The notes: a model not told the origin generated them from the letters alone. A stretch of 53,819 bases of DNA from Dyella_B sp035486915 (GCF_035486915.1 NZ_DATHMR010000102.1:1-53819); one strand, 5' to 3'. Shown: positions 25,290 to 34,212, counted from the stretch's first letter. Made by a program: numbers and translations.

Positions 25290-26000
25290 TCAATCCGGAT
25301 AGTCGAGCTTCGGATACCAGTTCGTGCCACGCCCTTCGGGCGTCATATCGAACACGCCCCACATCGGCATTGGGTCGGGGGCGCCTCGCGGGTCCTGACC
25401 GGGGTCTGCGGTGGCCTCGCCCATCTCCAGGCTCCAGAAGTGGCGTATCGTGCCGTCGCGGCGCGTGAATACGTGGAAGGCCGGTATGTCGCTGCCGTCT
25501 TTGTCGATACCGCCGTAGTCGCGAATGAAGTTGCCGTTGTTGTCGGAATACAAAGGCAGATATCGCCAGTGGCGCTCTTTCTTGAAAGCGACAAGACGAT
25601 CGATAGGCGCGCCGGCAACGACGGCCATTGCGACGCGTTGCTGCATGTCGCGCGCTTCGCCTTCCCACGAACTGAGCATCGCCGTGCACATCGGGCAAGG
25701 CCGCTCACGTTTTGCGCCGAACATGTAGCAGTACAGGACGAGCGTCTGCTTGTCGCCGAATAGAGCCGCGAAATCGGCCGGTCCGTTTTCGCCTTCGAAG
25801 CGATAGTCGCCGATCACCTCGCCCCCCGGCGGCAACGCCCGGCGTTGCTCGGCGACACGTTCGATGTGGCGGCGCAACTCTATTTCCTCGCGCAGAAGTT
25901 CGTCGCGCGCACGACGATATTCGGGGCTTTCGTTGGGGATGCGTACACCGTTGCGTTTCACCAGCTCGGCGGCGGGGGTGAGCTTGTCGGTTTGGGCCAT
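25290..26000 (-). CDS. DUF899 thioredoxin-like protein
   Basis: This encodes 236 aa from the ATG at 26000 with GGAGAT upstream. The N-terminal helical part (RRARDELLREEIELRRHIERVAEQRR) is followed by a thioredoxin-like core with CPMC near residue 100, a strand-rich middle and the WGVFDMTPEGRGTNWYP end that is characteristic of DUF899. It is cytosolic. Members are thought to be redox proteins because of the CxxC-like motif, without known substrate. It converges with the DUF5690 gene. Confidence 0.85.
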   Translation of the reverse strand: MAQTDKLTPAAELVKRNGVRIPNESPEYRRARDELLREEIELRRHIERVAEQRRALPPGGEVIGDYRFEGENGPADFAALFGDKQTLVLYCYMFGAKRERPCPMCTAMLSSWEGEARDMQQRVAMAVVAGAPIDRLVAFKKERHWRYLPLYSDNNGNFIRDYGGIDKDGSDIPAFHVFTRRDGTIRHFWSLEMGEATADPGQDPRGAPDPMPMWGVFDMTPEGRGTNWYPKLDYPD

Positions 26001-26111
26001 GGTCGATCTCCGATGAAAAAGGCCGGTTACCTGAACGACGAACGGGGCCGTGTGGAATCGACACCGCGGCAAAGGCGTTTCTGTGGTCGTGTCAGGCCAT
26101 GCCGTTGCGTC

Positions 26112-26657
26112 TCAATGGCCCAAGCGAATCGCCTGCAACAGTGTCGCGCCGGCATCTGCCAGGCATCCGTCGTTACAAATCACCATACTGCCGGACGGCA
26201 CCGGATACGCCGCAATACGAGCCACACGCGCATCGATGTCGGCTTGCGATTCACGGCCACGCGCAGTGAGACGTTGTGCGATGCATTCGGGACTCGCCGT
26301 GATCAACACCGGTTGCAGCGTCGGAAACTTCTCGCACGCGCGATGGAACGCATCACGCGAACCGTTCACCAAAACATTGGCGCCGCGCGCCAGCCAATGC
26401 GCGACTTCATTGCCGATACCGTAGTGCAGACCGTGTGCCTGCCACGTCAACGCGAACAACCCGCGCTGGTCACGCGATTGAAATTCCGCTTCGCTCAACG
26501 CGACGTGATTTTCGCCGCCAGCGTGCGCTGGCCGGGTGATATACCGATGCGCGCACAGCACGCCGTGGGCGATACCGTGTTCGCGCACCCAGGCCAGCAC
26601 GCTGTCCTTGCCTGCACCGGAGGGGCCCATCACGTAAAACAGACGCCCGTCGCTCAT
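26112..26657 (-). CDS. phnN: PhnN ribose 1,5-bisphosphate phosphokinase
   Basis: This 181-aa guanylate-kinase-like P-loop enzyme has Walker A GPSGAGKDS at residues 11-19 and the family's ARP-type loop seen as YITRPAHAGGENH. PhnN phosphorylates ribose 1,5-bisphosphate to PRPP, the last step after C-P bond cleavage. The start overlaps the stop of the DUF1045 gene by 4 bases (ATGA), so the two are translationally coupled. It belongs to the phnF-led minus-strand unit of the C-P lyase locus. Confidence 0.93.
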   Translation of the reverse strand: MSDGRLFYVMGPSGAGKDSVLAWVREHGIAHGVLCAHRYITRPAHAGGENHVALSEAEFQSRDQRGLFALTWQAHGLHYGIGNEVAHWLARGANVLVNGSRDAFHRACEKFPTLQPVLITASPECIAQRLTARGRESQADIDARVARIAAYPVPSGSMVICNDGCLADAGATLLQAIRLGH

Positions 26658-27310
26658 CCGGCCTGTCCTTGGCCGAAAGCGATGCGCGCAATCGCTTCGA
26701 AATCCGTGCCCGGTTTCTTTTCGCAGCAGATCGTCAATGCGTCGATGCGGGCGACGGAACTGACGGCGATCTTTGGCAAGAGGTATTTGCGCAGCGCGTG
26801 CTGTTCGTCCTCTGTCGCTGGCGCAGAAAGCGTCATGTGAAACCGAAAGCGGTCCAGCACGTAGGGATAGCCGAACTCCTTGAACAACGCGCGCTCCACT
26901 TCATCAAGGCGATCCGCACGACGGTCCCACGCGGCTTTCGATATCGATGCGCGTAACGGGTTGAGATCGCGCACGCAACGCTCGGCCAATGCATGGATGT
27001 GCGTTTCATCTGCGCTGGGACGCAATGCGAGAAAGCCACTCAACAAGTCGATGTGTAAAGGTAAATCGAAGGGTGCGAAAGATTGCGCTATGTCCGCAAC
27101 TTTCTGATGCAACGCTTCGTAATTCGCGTGCTCTGCAAATTCAAACGGTGCGCTGAGCGTCGCATGCCAGCCGTAACGCCGCGCGTCCGCCATCAGTGCC
27201 TGAAGGCGGTTCTCCGCGATGCCTGGTATGGATGCGGTGGCGAACCAATCGCGTCCAAACTTGCCCAGAGCATGATCCGGAGCCGGGCAAAAATACACTG
27301 CATAGCGCAT
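26654..27310 (-). CDS. Phosphonate-operon DUF1045 protein
   Basis: This encodes 218 aa from the ATG at 27310 (MRYAVYFCPAPDHAL). It is a two-histidine (2H) phosphoesterase-like protein with the paired motifs HATLSAPF (about 49-56) and FHMTLSAP (about 157-164). This is the family annotated as a phosphonate metabolism protein (TIGR03223), repeatedly found beside phnN and phnM. A role in processing cyclic ribose phosphate intermediates is plausible. It overlaps phnF by one base (TGATG) and phnN by four. Confidence 0.9.
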   Translation of the reverse strand: MRYAVYFCPAPDHALGKFGRDWFATASIPGIAENRLQALMADARRYGWHATLSAPFEFAEHANYEALHQKVADIAQSFAPFDLPLHIDLLSGFLALRPSADETHIHALAERCVRDLNPLRASISKAAWDRRADRLDEVERALFKEFGYPYVLDRFRFHMTLSAPATEDEQHALRKYLLPKIAVSSVARIDALTICCEKKPGTDFEAIARIAFGQGQAG

Positions 27311-28041
27311 CAATTGTCTGCCATCAAAACAAGTTGCACCCAATCGCCGGAGAAGCGCGTGATGCCATATTGCACCGGTAAGCCGCGTGTATCGGCGTTG
27401 ATCGATTGTACGTACAGCACCGGGCGATTGGCCGGTTGCTTCATCAATCGGGACGTATTGGCATCGGGCAGGCGTGCAGAAACACGCGTGTGTTTGCGTT
27501 CGTAATCGGTCACGCCAAATTCGTTGAGCGTGCGCGTAACCGACAGCAATCGTCGATACACCGCTGGCAAGCCCGAAAAGCGCGCGGCCGGAAAGTAAGC
27601 GGTGCTGTAATCCACGATGTGTCCGTCGGCACGGCTCAAGGTTTCGATGCGATAGGTGTATTCGTGGCGATCCAGGCACAGGGATTGCGCTACCTGGGGT
27701 GGCGGAATCTCGCGGGCGTCCTCGAGTATTTCAATGTCCGCCTCGACGTTGAGATTGCGCATGTTCTGCGTGAAGCGCGTGCGGCGGCTGATGGGGTAAT
27801 CCAGCGTGTGCTCCTGCACGAAGGTGCCGCGGCCCTGTTCCGTGCGCACCAGATTGCGCTGTTCCAGCGCGGCGATGGCTCGTCGCACCGTATGGCGGTT
27901 CACGTTGAAGCGCGCGGCCAGTTCCTGCGCGGAAGGCAGCTGTTCGCCCTGGCGTAGCTGGCCCTTGAGGATGTCGGCCGCGAGGATGCCGCTGATCTGG
28001 TTCCACAGCGCCACGCCCCGTCCGCGTTCGATCTCGTTCAT
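27310..28041 (-). CDS. phnF: PhnF GntR/HutC-type regulator
   Basis: This 243-aa regulator has an N-terminal winged helix (about residues 10-75; LPSAQELAARFNVNRHTVRRAIAALEQRNLV) and a C-terminal UTRA ligand domain (about 95-240). PhnF proteins repress phn genes and are released by a phosphorylated ligand. It is the first gene of the minus-strand unit, divergent from phnG, and the 136-bp gap contains a perfect HutC-type palindrome that is its likely operator. Confidence 0.93.
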   Translation of the reverse strand: MNEIERGRGVALWNQISGILAADILKGQLRQGEQLPSAQELAARFNVNRHTVRRAIAALEQRNLVRTEQGRGTFVQEHTLDYPISRRTRFTQNMRNLNVEADIEILEDAREIPPPQVAQSLCLDRHEYTYRIETLSRADGHIVDYSTAYFPAARFSGLPAVYRRLLSVTRTLNEFGVTDYERKHTRVSARLPDANTSRLMKQPANRPVLYVQSINADTRGLPVQYGITRFSGDWVQLVLMADN

Positions 28042-28133
28042 ACCACTTCCTCAGCCTGTCTATTCACCGTCATGGCAGCGGCACGCTGGCCTGCTGAAAT
28101 GCTTTCCGCCGGATATCTCCATCCGGCCGGGTC

Positions 28134-28151
28134 TGTCTAGATAACTAGACA
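28134..28151. promoter_or_regulatory. PhnF operator
   Basis: A perfect inverted repeat TGTCTAG-ATAA-CTAGACA lies between the divergent phnF and phnG genes, 26 bases before the phnG start. It contains the GTxTAxAC half sites typical of HutC-subfamily GntR regulators, so it probably mediates repression of both directions. Confidence 0.8.
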
Positions 28152-28176
28152 TTTGTGACAAGCCTAGGAACACACC

Positions 28177-28623
28177 ATGGACACCTCCCCCAACTTGGCG
28201 CGCGCGCAGTGGATGTCGCTGCTGGCACAGGCCGATCCGGCCGAACTGATCGCCGCGATGGGCGCCTTCGCACCGCCCGCGGACGCCGCGTGGCTGCGCC
28301 CGGCGCAGACCGGCCTATACATGATGCGCGGCCGGGTCGGCGGCACGGGTCCTCAATTCAATTTCGGCGAAATCACCGTGACCCGCTGCAGTGTGCAGGT
28401 CGGCGATCATATCGGCCACGCCTGGGTTCGCGGCACGCAGGCGCGCCACGCCGAGCTGGCCGCCTTCGCCGATGCGCTGATGCAGGATCCGGCGCAGGCC
28501 TCGCAGGTGCGCTCACAGGTCATCGAACCGCTGCAGCGAGCGCTGGACGAACGGCGCGATGTCGAAAGCCGCAAGGCGGCCGCCAGCAAGGTGGAATTCT
28601 TCACCGTGGTGCGAGGCGAATGA
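28177..28623 (+). CDS. phnG: PhnG, C-P lyase core subunit
   Basis: This 148-aa protein is of usual length for PhnG. Recognisable pieces are the N-terminal RAQWMSLLAQADP and the central GEITVTRCSVQVG and HAWVRGTQ stretches. PhnG forms the (PhnGHIJ)2 core of carbon-phosphorus lyase and helps PhnI attach methylphosphonate to ATP. It is the first gene of the plus-strand operon and overlaps phnH by four bases (ATGA). Confidence 0.95.
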   Translation: MDTSPNLARAQWMSLLAQADPAELIAAMGAFAPPADAAWLRPAQTGLYMMRGRVGGTGPQFNFGEITVTRCSVQVGDHIGHAWVRGTQARHAELAAFADALMQDPAQASQVRSQVIEPLQRALDERRDVESRKAAASKVEFFTVVRGE

Positions 28624-29210
28624 TGCTGGCCGCCTTTGCCCATCCCGTCTTTGACAGCCAGCGCACGTTTCGCGAATTGCTGCAGGCGATGGCTCGTCCG
28701 GCATCGCCGCGTTTGTTGCCCGTGTTGCCACCGTCACCCGCGCCGATTGCGCCCGCTGCGATGGCAGTGGTACTGACACTTTGCGACGCGACGACGTCCG
28801 TGTGGTTGCAGCAAGCGGAGGACGATGCGATTCGCCACATACGTTTTCATGCCGGGGTGAAGCTGGCGGAACAACCGCAGGACGCGGATTTCGCGCTGAT
28901 TACCGATCCCGCTTCGATGCCGCCGTTAGAGGTGTTTGCGCGTGGCGATATGCGTTATCCGGATCGCTCCGCCACGCTGATCGTTCAAGTGCCCGCAATG
29001 AACGCCTCCCCTGCAAGCAAGGGAGGGAGTCGGTTCGGCGGTCCTGGGATTCGCAGCACGCAAGCGCTTGTCATCGATGGCTTGCCACATGATTTCTGGC
29101 AACAGCGCGCCGCATTGGCAACGCAGCTCCCGCTTGGAATCGACCTGTTTTTCGTCGCTGCGCAACACGTCGTTGCGTTGCCGCGCACGACCCGTTTGCT
29201 GGAGAGCTGA
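28620..29210 (+). CDS. phnH: PhnH, C-P lyase core subunit
   Basis: This encodes 196 aa if started at the ATG at 28620, which overlaps the phnG stop; the next ATG at 28623 gives 195 aa. Typical PhnH features are AAFAHPVFDSQRTFRELLQAMARP at the start and HDFWQQR...PLGIDLFFV near the end. PhnH is structurally required in the C-P lyase core. It is directly followed by phnI. Confidence 0.94.
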   Translation: MMLAAFAHPVFDSQRTFRELLQAMARPASPRLLPVLPPSPAPIAPAAMAVVLTLCDATTSVWLQQAEDDAIRHIRFHAGVKLAEQPQDADFALITDPASMPPLEVFARGDMRYPDRSATLIVQVPAMNASPASKGGSRFGGPGIRSTQALVIDGLPHDFWQQRAALATQLPLGIDLFFVAAQHVVALPRTTRLLES

Positions 29211-30317
29211 ATGTACGTTGCCGTGAAAGGCGGCGAGCAGGCGATCGCTCGTTCGCTGGAATTGTTGGCCGAAGCACGCCGTGGCGACACGGCCGTGCCG
29301 GAGCTGGAGTTGACGCAGATTCGCCAACAGCTGCGCCTTGGTGTGGCGCGCGTGATGCAAGAGGGTTCGTTGTACGACGAAGAACTTGCCGCGCTCGCGA
29401 TGCGGCAAGCGGCAGGCGACATGCTGGAAGCGATCTTCCTCTTGCGCGCTTATCGCACGACGTTGCCGCGCTTTGGCTATACGCAGCCGCTGAACACCTC
29501 GTCGATGCGCGTACGTCGTCGCGTGTCGGGAACATTCAAGGATATTCCCGGCGGTCAGGTTCTCGGTCCCACCTACGATTACACACAGCGATTGCTCGAT
29601 TTCGATGCAACGCAGGCAACGACCGTCAAACCCGCCGATGCGCCGCTTCCCGCCAATATGCCGCGCGTGCTCGACCTGCTGGATGCGGAGGCACTGATCG
29701 AACGCATCGAACCGGGCAGCGATCCGGAGCCGATCGATCTTACGCGCGAACCGTTGATGTTCCCCGCCGATCGCGCGACGCGTCTGCAAAACCTCGCGCG
29801 CGGCGACGAAGGCTTTCTGCTGGGCATGGCGTATTCCACGCAGCGTGGCTACGCCGAAAGTCATCCTTTCGCAGGCGAAATTCGCATGGGCGAGGTGGAT
29901 GTAGTGGTGTGCCCCGAAGAGTTGGGTTTCGTCATCGAAATCGGTTCGATCACGCTTACCGAGTGCCAGATGATCAATCAGTTTCACGGTGGCAACGGCG
30001 TGCCGCCGCAATTTACGCGCGGCTACGGCCTGGCGATGGGCGAAGGCGAGCGCAAGGCAATGTCGATGGCGCTGGTAGATCGCGCCTTGCGTTGCGATGA
30101 ACTAGCTGAAACGAGTTACGCGCCGGCACAAAATCAGGAATTCGTGTTGTCGCATTCGGACAGCGTCGAAGCCTCCGGTTTCGTGCAGCACTTGAAGCTG
30201 CCGCACTACGTCGATTTTCAGGCGGAGTTGTCGTTGCTGCGCATGCTGGCGGCGCATAACAAGAAAGAAGACGCGGACGAGCAACCCGAGAGCGTGGCCG
30301 GGGGTGCGCGGTCATGA
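29211..30317 (+). CDS. phnI: PhnI, C-P lyase core subunit
   Basis: This 368-aa protein is full length. The start MYVAVKGGEQAI and motifs such as RRRVSGTFKDIPGGQVLGPTYDYTQR region (about residues 100-130) and GYAESHPFAGEIRMGEV are typical. PhnI, with GHL, forms 5-phosphoribosyl 1-phosphonate from ATP and a phosphonate by displacing adenine. It overlaps phnJ by four bases. Confidence 0.96.
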   Translation: MYVAVKGGEQAIARSLELLAEARRGDTAVPELELTQIRQQLRLGVARVMQEGSLYDEELAALAMRQAAGDMLEAIFLLRAYRTTLPRFGYTQPLNTSSMRVRRRVSGTFKDIPGGQVLGPTYDYTQRLLDFDATQATTVKPADAPLPANMPRVLDLLDAEALIERIEPGSDPEPIDLTREPLMFPADRATRLQNLARGDEGFLLGMAYSTQRGYAESHPFAGEIRMGEVDVVVCPEELGFVIEIGSITLTECQMINQFHGGNGVPPQFTRGYGLAMGEGERKAMSMALVDRALRCDELAETSYAPAQNQEFVLSHSDSVEASGFVQHLKLPHYVDFQAELSLLRMLAAHNKKEDADEQPESVAGGARS

Positions 30318-31153
30318 CATCCAGCTACAACTTCGCTTTCCTCGACGAAGACACCAAGCGGATGCTGCGACGCGCGTTGCTGAAAGCGGTCGCCATTCCT
30401 GGTTACCAGGTGCCGTTTGGCAGCCGCGAAATGCCTTTGCCTTACGGCTGGGGTACCGGCGGCATCCAGGTCACTGCCGCCTTGCTCGGGCCTGAGGACG
30501 TACTGAAAGTCATCGACCAGGGTGCGGACGACACGACGAATGCGGTAAATATCCGCCGTTTTTTTGCGCGAGTCGCCGGTGTCGCGACGACCGAACACAC
30601 CGTCGATGCCACCTTGATTCAAACGCGTCACCGCATTCCTGAAACATCGTTGCGCGAAGATCAGATTCTTGTGTTCCAGGTGCCCGAGCCCGAACCGCTG
30701 CGCACGCTGGAGCCACGGGAAGCCGAGACGCGCACGCTGCACGCTTTGGCCGATTACGGATTGATGCATGTGAAGTTGTACGAAGACATCGCCCAATACG
30801 GGCACATTGCCACCAGTTACGACTACCCGGTGCTGGTCGATGGCAGGTACCTCACCTCGCCTTCGCCCATTCCGAAGTTCGATAACCCGAAGATGGACCA
30901 GTCGCCCGCACTAATGTTGTTCGGTGCGGGACGCGAAAAGCGTTTGTACGCCATTCCGCCTTATACCAGCGTGGAAAGTCTGGCATTCGAGGATCATCCC
31001 TTCGAAATTCAGCGTTGGGAGCATCACTGCGAACTGTGCGGATCTCACGAAAGTTATCTGGACGAAGTGGTGGTCGACGATCGCGGCACGCGCATGTTTG
31101 TGTGTTCCGATACCGATTTTTGTTGCGGTCGTCGTGCGGAGGCGAAAGCATGA
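30314..31153 (+). CDS. phnJ: PhnJ, radical SAM C-P lyase
   Basis: This 279-aa enzyme cleaves the carbon-phosphorus bond of ribosyl phosphonates, releasing the hydrocarbon (methane from methylphosphonate) and a cyclic phosphate. The family's unusual CX2CX21C cluster motif is intact at Cys239, Cys242 and Cys264, with the further Cys270 that is conserved near the end. The gene is followed by a palindromic repeat before phnK, unlike the other tightly overlapping joints of this operon. Confidence 0.97.
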   Translation: MTSSYNFAFLDEDTKRMLRRALLKAVAIPGYQVPFGSREMPLPYGWGTGGIQVTAALLGPEDVLKVIDQGADDTTNAVNIRRFFARVAGVATTEHTVDATLIQTRHRIPETSLREDQILVFQVPEPEPLRTLEPREAETRTLHALADYGLMHVKLYEDIAQYGHIATSYDYPVLVDGRYLTSPSPIPKFDNPKMDQSPALMLFGAGREKRLYAIPPYTSVESLAFEDHPFEIQRWEHHCELCGSHESYLDEVVVDDRGTRMFVCSDTDFCCGRRAEAKA

Positions 31154-31184
31154 AGTCACTTCTGTTCGCTGCCTCGCTCCTGCT

Positions 31185-31265
31185 CGTCGCCCCAGCGAAA
31201 GCTGGGTTCCAGCGACTTTCACGGAAAGCCAAAGGTACTGGGTCCCAGCTTTCGCTGGGACGACG
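31185..31265. repeat. REP-like element between phnJ and phnK
   Basis: Arms 31185-31212 and 31238-31265 are inverted copies with three mismatches and contain the CCAGCGAAAGCTGG palindrome. It is a relative of the elements at 9941, 39211 and 40206. It expands the phnJ-phnK gap to 142 bp, while neighbouring phn genes overlap or nearly touch. Confidence 0.85.
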
Positions 31266-31295
31266 GTTCGCTTATTGGCGTGCGGGGAGGTGCGC

Positions 31296-32066
31296 ATGAG
31301 CGCCCTGCTTCAGGTTCGCGGCTTGAGCCGCCATTACGGCCATCGCATCGGCTGCGAGGACGTCAGTTTCGATCTGCATCCCGGCGAGCTGTTGTGCATT
31401 GTCGGCGAATCCGGCTCGGGTAAGTCGACGTTGCTCAACACGGTCGCAGCGCAAATCGCTCCTACATCGGGCAGCGTGCGCTATTGCCAGAAGAATGGCA
31501 GCTGGCTCGATATCGGCATGCTGAATGAAGCGGATCGCCGACGTCTTGCGCGCGAAGAGTGGGGTTTCGTCACGCAAAATCCGCGCGATGGCCTTCGCCT
31601 GAATGTCAGCGCTGGTGCGAATGTCGCCGAGCGGCTCATGGCCTTGGGCATGCGCAATTACAGTCAGCTGCGCGGTATCGCACGGAGCTGGCTGGAACGC
31701 GTGGAGATCGATCCATCGCGCATTGACGACGCACCGACAAGCTTTTCCGGCGGCATGCAGCAACGCCTGCAGATAGCGCGCACGCTCGTTACGCAACCGC
31801 GTTTGGTATTCATGGATGAACCAACGGCGGGTCTGGATGTCTCGGTACAGGCGCGCATTCTGGATTTGTTGCGTCGACTGGTTAACGAATTGGGACTTGC
31901 CGCCGTGATGGTCACGCATGATCTTGCCGTCGCGCGCCTGCTCGCCGCACGCACGATAGTCATGCAAGGCGGACGTGTGGTGGAAACAGGACTCACCGAT
32001 CAGATTCTCGACGATCCCCAGCATCCGTACACGCAGTTGCTCGTTTCTTCGGTGTTGACAACATGA
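31296..32066 (+). CDS. phnK: PhnK, ABC-type ATPase of C-P lyase
   Basis: This encodes 256 aa from the ATG at 31296, supported by GGGGAGG; the frame reads through the repeat to 30924 but that is not coding. ABC ATPase motifs: Walker A GESGSGKST (about residue 36), Q-loop VTQNPRDGL, signature SFSGGMQQR, Walker B LVFMDEPTAGLD, and H-switch VTHD. PhnK binds the PhnGHIJ core and is not a membrane transporter ATPase. It overlaps phnL by 4 bases. Confidence 0.94.
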   Translation: MSALLQVRGLSRHYGHRIGCEDVSFDLHPGELLCIVGESGSGKSTLLNTVAAQIAPTSGSVRYCQKNGSWLDIGMLNEADRRRLAREEWGFVTQNPRDGLRLNVSAGANVAERLMALGMRNYSQLRGIARSWLERVEIDPSRIDDAPTSFSGGMQQRLQIARTLVTQPRLVFMDEPTAGLDVSVQARILDLLRRLVNELGLAAVMVTHDLAVARLLAARTIVMQGGRVVETGLTDQILDDPQHPYTQLLVSSVLTT

Positions 32067-32767
32067 CAGCCAACTTGATGCTCGAATTGCGCGACCTTGG
32101 CAAGTCGTTTGAACTGCACCATCAGCATGGTGCGCGCCTGAATGTATTGCGTGGCATGAACCTGCGGTTGCACGCGGGCGAATGCGTGGTGTTGTCGGGG
32201 CCGTCCGGCGCCGGCAAGAGCACGTTGCTACGCGTGGTTTACGCCAACTATCGTCCGAGCTTTGGCGCCGTGCACGTGCGCCATGCAGAGCGCTGGCTTG
32301 ATCTGGCCAAGGCAACACCGCATGAAGTGCTGGATGTTCGTCGCCGTACGCTGGGTTACGTCAGTCAGTTTCTGCGCGTGATCCCGCGCGTGCCGGCGCT
32401 CGATATCGTCGCCGAACCACTGCTGCAAATGGGCGGCGTCAGCCTGGAGCACGCGCGCGAACGCGCTGGCAACTTATTGCGCCGACTGAATGTTCCGGAG
32501 CGTCTATGGCAACTGCCGCCGGGCACGTTCTCCGGCGGCGAGCAGCAGCGGGTGAACATTGCACGCGGGCTTATCATGCCGCGCCCTATTCTTCTGCTGG
32601 ACGAACCGACCGCTTCGCTCGATGCCGATAATCGTGCCGTGGTCGCCGAACTTCTTTCCGAAGCACGCGCTGCCGGTTCAGCCGTGCTCGGCATTTTTCA
32701 CGATGAAGACATGCGCGATCGTGTCGCGACGCGTCTGTTCCCGATGCAAGCCCTTGAAGCCGCCTGA
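32063..32767 (+). CDS. phnL: PhnL, ABC-type ATPase of C-P lyase
   Basis: This 234-aa ABC ATPase has Walker A GPSGAGKST (about residue 46), signature FSGGEQQR, Walker B ILLLDEPTASLD and an H-loop in IFHDEDMRD. PhnL works with PhnI, PhnG and PhnH in the nucleotide-displacement step of phosphonate degradation. It is coupled to phnK and is followed 7 bases later by phnM. Confidence 0.94.
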   Translation: MTANLMLELRDLGKSFELHHQHGARLNVLRGMNLRLHAGECVVLSGPSGAGKSTLLRVVYANYRPSFGAVHVRHAERWLDLAKATPHEVLDVRRRTLGYVSQFLRVIPRVPALDIVAEPLLQMGGVSLEHARERAGNLLRRLNVPERLWQLPPGTFSGGEQQRVNIARGLIMPRPILLLDEPTASLDADNRAVVAELLSEARAAGSAVLGIFHDEDMRDRVATRLFPMQALEAA

Positions 32768-32774
32768 GACAACT

Positions 32775-33917
32775 ATGAATGATCTAGCTTTGACCAATGC
32801 GCGCATCGTGCTCGACGACGGTATTGTCCACGGTACCCTGATCGCCCGTAACGGCATCATCCGGCTGGTCGAAGAAGGCTCGACGCAAGCACCCGGCGCC
32901 ATCGATTGCGAAGGCGACTATGTGGTTCCCGGTTTGGTCGAGCTGCATACCGACAACCTCGAAAAACATCTGATGCCGCGCGCGGGTGTGCTTTGGCCGT
33001 CGATTCCTGCTGTGTTGACGCACGATGCACAAGTCGTGGCCGCCGGCATTACCACAGTGTTCGATGCACTGTCTGTCGGTGATCTCGAAGAAGACAGCGT
33101 GCGCGTCGAAACGCTCAAGAGCACGTATGATGCGATTCTCGAAGGCCAGGCGACCGGTGCGTTGCGTGCGGACCACTGGATTCACCTTCGTTGCGAACTG
33201 GCTTATCCGCGATTGATCGAAGCGCTGGAGCCCTTGGTGAACCACCATAGCGTGCGTCTGATGTCGCTGATGGATCACACCCCCGGCCAGCGCCAGTTCC
33301 GCGATCTGGCGCAATATCGCAAGTACTACAGCAAGAGCCATATCAGCTGGACGGAAGACGAGTTTGCGGATGTCGTGCAGCGTCGCGCCGAGCAGCAGGC
33401 GGCCTATAGCAGCAAGCACGAGAGCATCGTGCTATCGATGGCGCAGGGCCGCGATATCATTCTCGCCAGCCACGACGATACCGATGCGCAGCAGGTCGAT
33501 CACGCGCGACGCATTGGCGTGACCATTTCCGAATTCCCCACCACGCAAGAGGCGGCCGACGCTGCCCATGCGCGTGGTCTGACGACGGTGATGGGCGCGC
33601 CGAATGTTGTGCGCGGCGGCTCGCACTCGGGCAACGTGGCGGCGTTGGATCTTGCACGTACGGATCGCCTGGACATGTTGTCGTCCGACTATGTACCCGC
33701 GAGCTTGTTGCATGGTGCCTTCATGTTGCACACGCTGGCAGGTTGGTCGATGCCGCGTGCGATGGCAACGGTAAGCCGCAATCCTGCCAGGGCGCTGGGT
33801 TTCGAAGATCGCGGCTCGCTGAAGGCCGGTTTGCGCGCCGATGTCGTGCGTATGCGCGACGTCGGTGGTTTGCCGATTGTGCGCAATGTTTGGGTGAACG
33901 GGCAGCGTTCGTTCTGA
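32775..33917 (+). CDS. phnM: PhnM, ribosyl phosphonate triphosphate hydrolase
   Basis: This encodes 380 aa from the ATG at 32775; the frame extends into phnL but the protein starts MNDLALTNARIV. It is an amidohydrolase-fold enzyme with metal-binding motifs in VELHTDNLEKHL (about residues 55-66) and the SDYVPASL region near 300. It removes diphosphate from 5-phosphoribosyl 1-phosphonate 5-triphosphate. It is the last gene of the plus-strand operon, followed by a strong terminator. No PhnO, PhnP or transporter follows. Confidence 0.95.
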   Translation: MNDLALTNARIVLDDGIVHGTLIARNGIIRLVEEGSTQAPGAIDCEGDYVVPGLVELHTDNLEKHLMPRAGVLWPSIPAVLTHDAQVVAAGITTVFDALSVGDLEEDSVRVETLKSTYDAILEGQATGALRADHWIHLRCELAYPRLIEALEPLVNHHSVRLMSLMDHTPGQRQFRDLAQYRKYYSKSHISWTEDEFADVVQRRAEQQAAYSSKHESIVLSMAQGRDIILASHDDTDAQQVDHARRIGVTISEFPTTQEAADAAHARGLTTVMGAPNVVRGGSHSGNVAALDLARTDRLDMLSSDYVPASLLHGAFMLHTLAGWSMPRAMATVSRNPARALGFEDRGSLKAGLRADVVRMRDVGGLPIVRNVWVNGQRSF

Positions 33918-33933
33918 TTGCTTCGCAGCTATG

Positions 33934-33969
33934 AAAGCCCGTATCGCAATGATTTGCGAACGGGCTTTT
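33934..33969 (+). terminator. Terminator of the phn operon
   Basis: AAAGCCCGT pairs with ACGGGCTTT, extended inward by TCGCAA/TTGCGA around a TGAT loop, and is followed by a T-run. It is 17 bases after the phnM stop. Confidence 0.92.
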
Positions 33970-34212
33970 TCTTTGCATGACGCATTTGCACTGCAGAGCT
34001 TCACCTCTTTTTGAGGCGACTTCCTGTTTACTTTCCCTGCCGAACTATATCTCGACAATGGTTCGATGCCGCGCCGCTCTGACGCCTTTGTCCTTCCCGA
34101 TGTTGCGTACAGACTCAGTGCTTTACACAAGTACACAATCCTGTGCGCTAAACGTCATCGCTTTTCACTTTTGCTTACATCACGTTGTCATGTGTTGTAG
34201 GGACGTCGCATT

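Noticed and set aside
28926..30011. 361-codon minus-strand frame opposite phnI
   Set aside because: Shadow of phnI and phnH, which are unambiguous.
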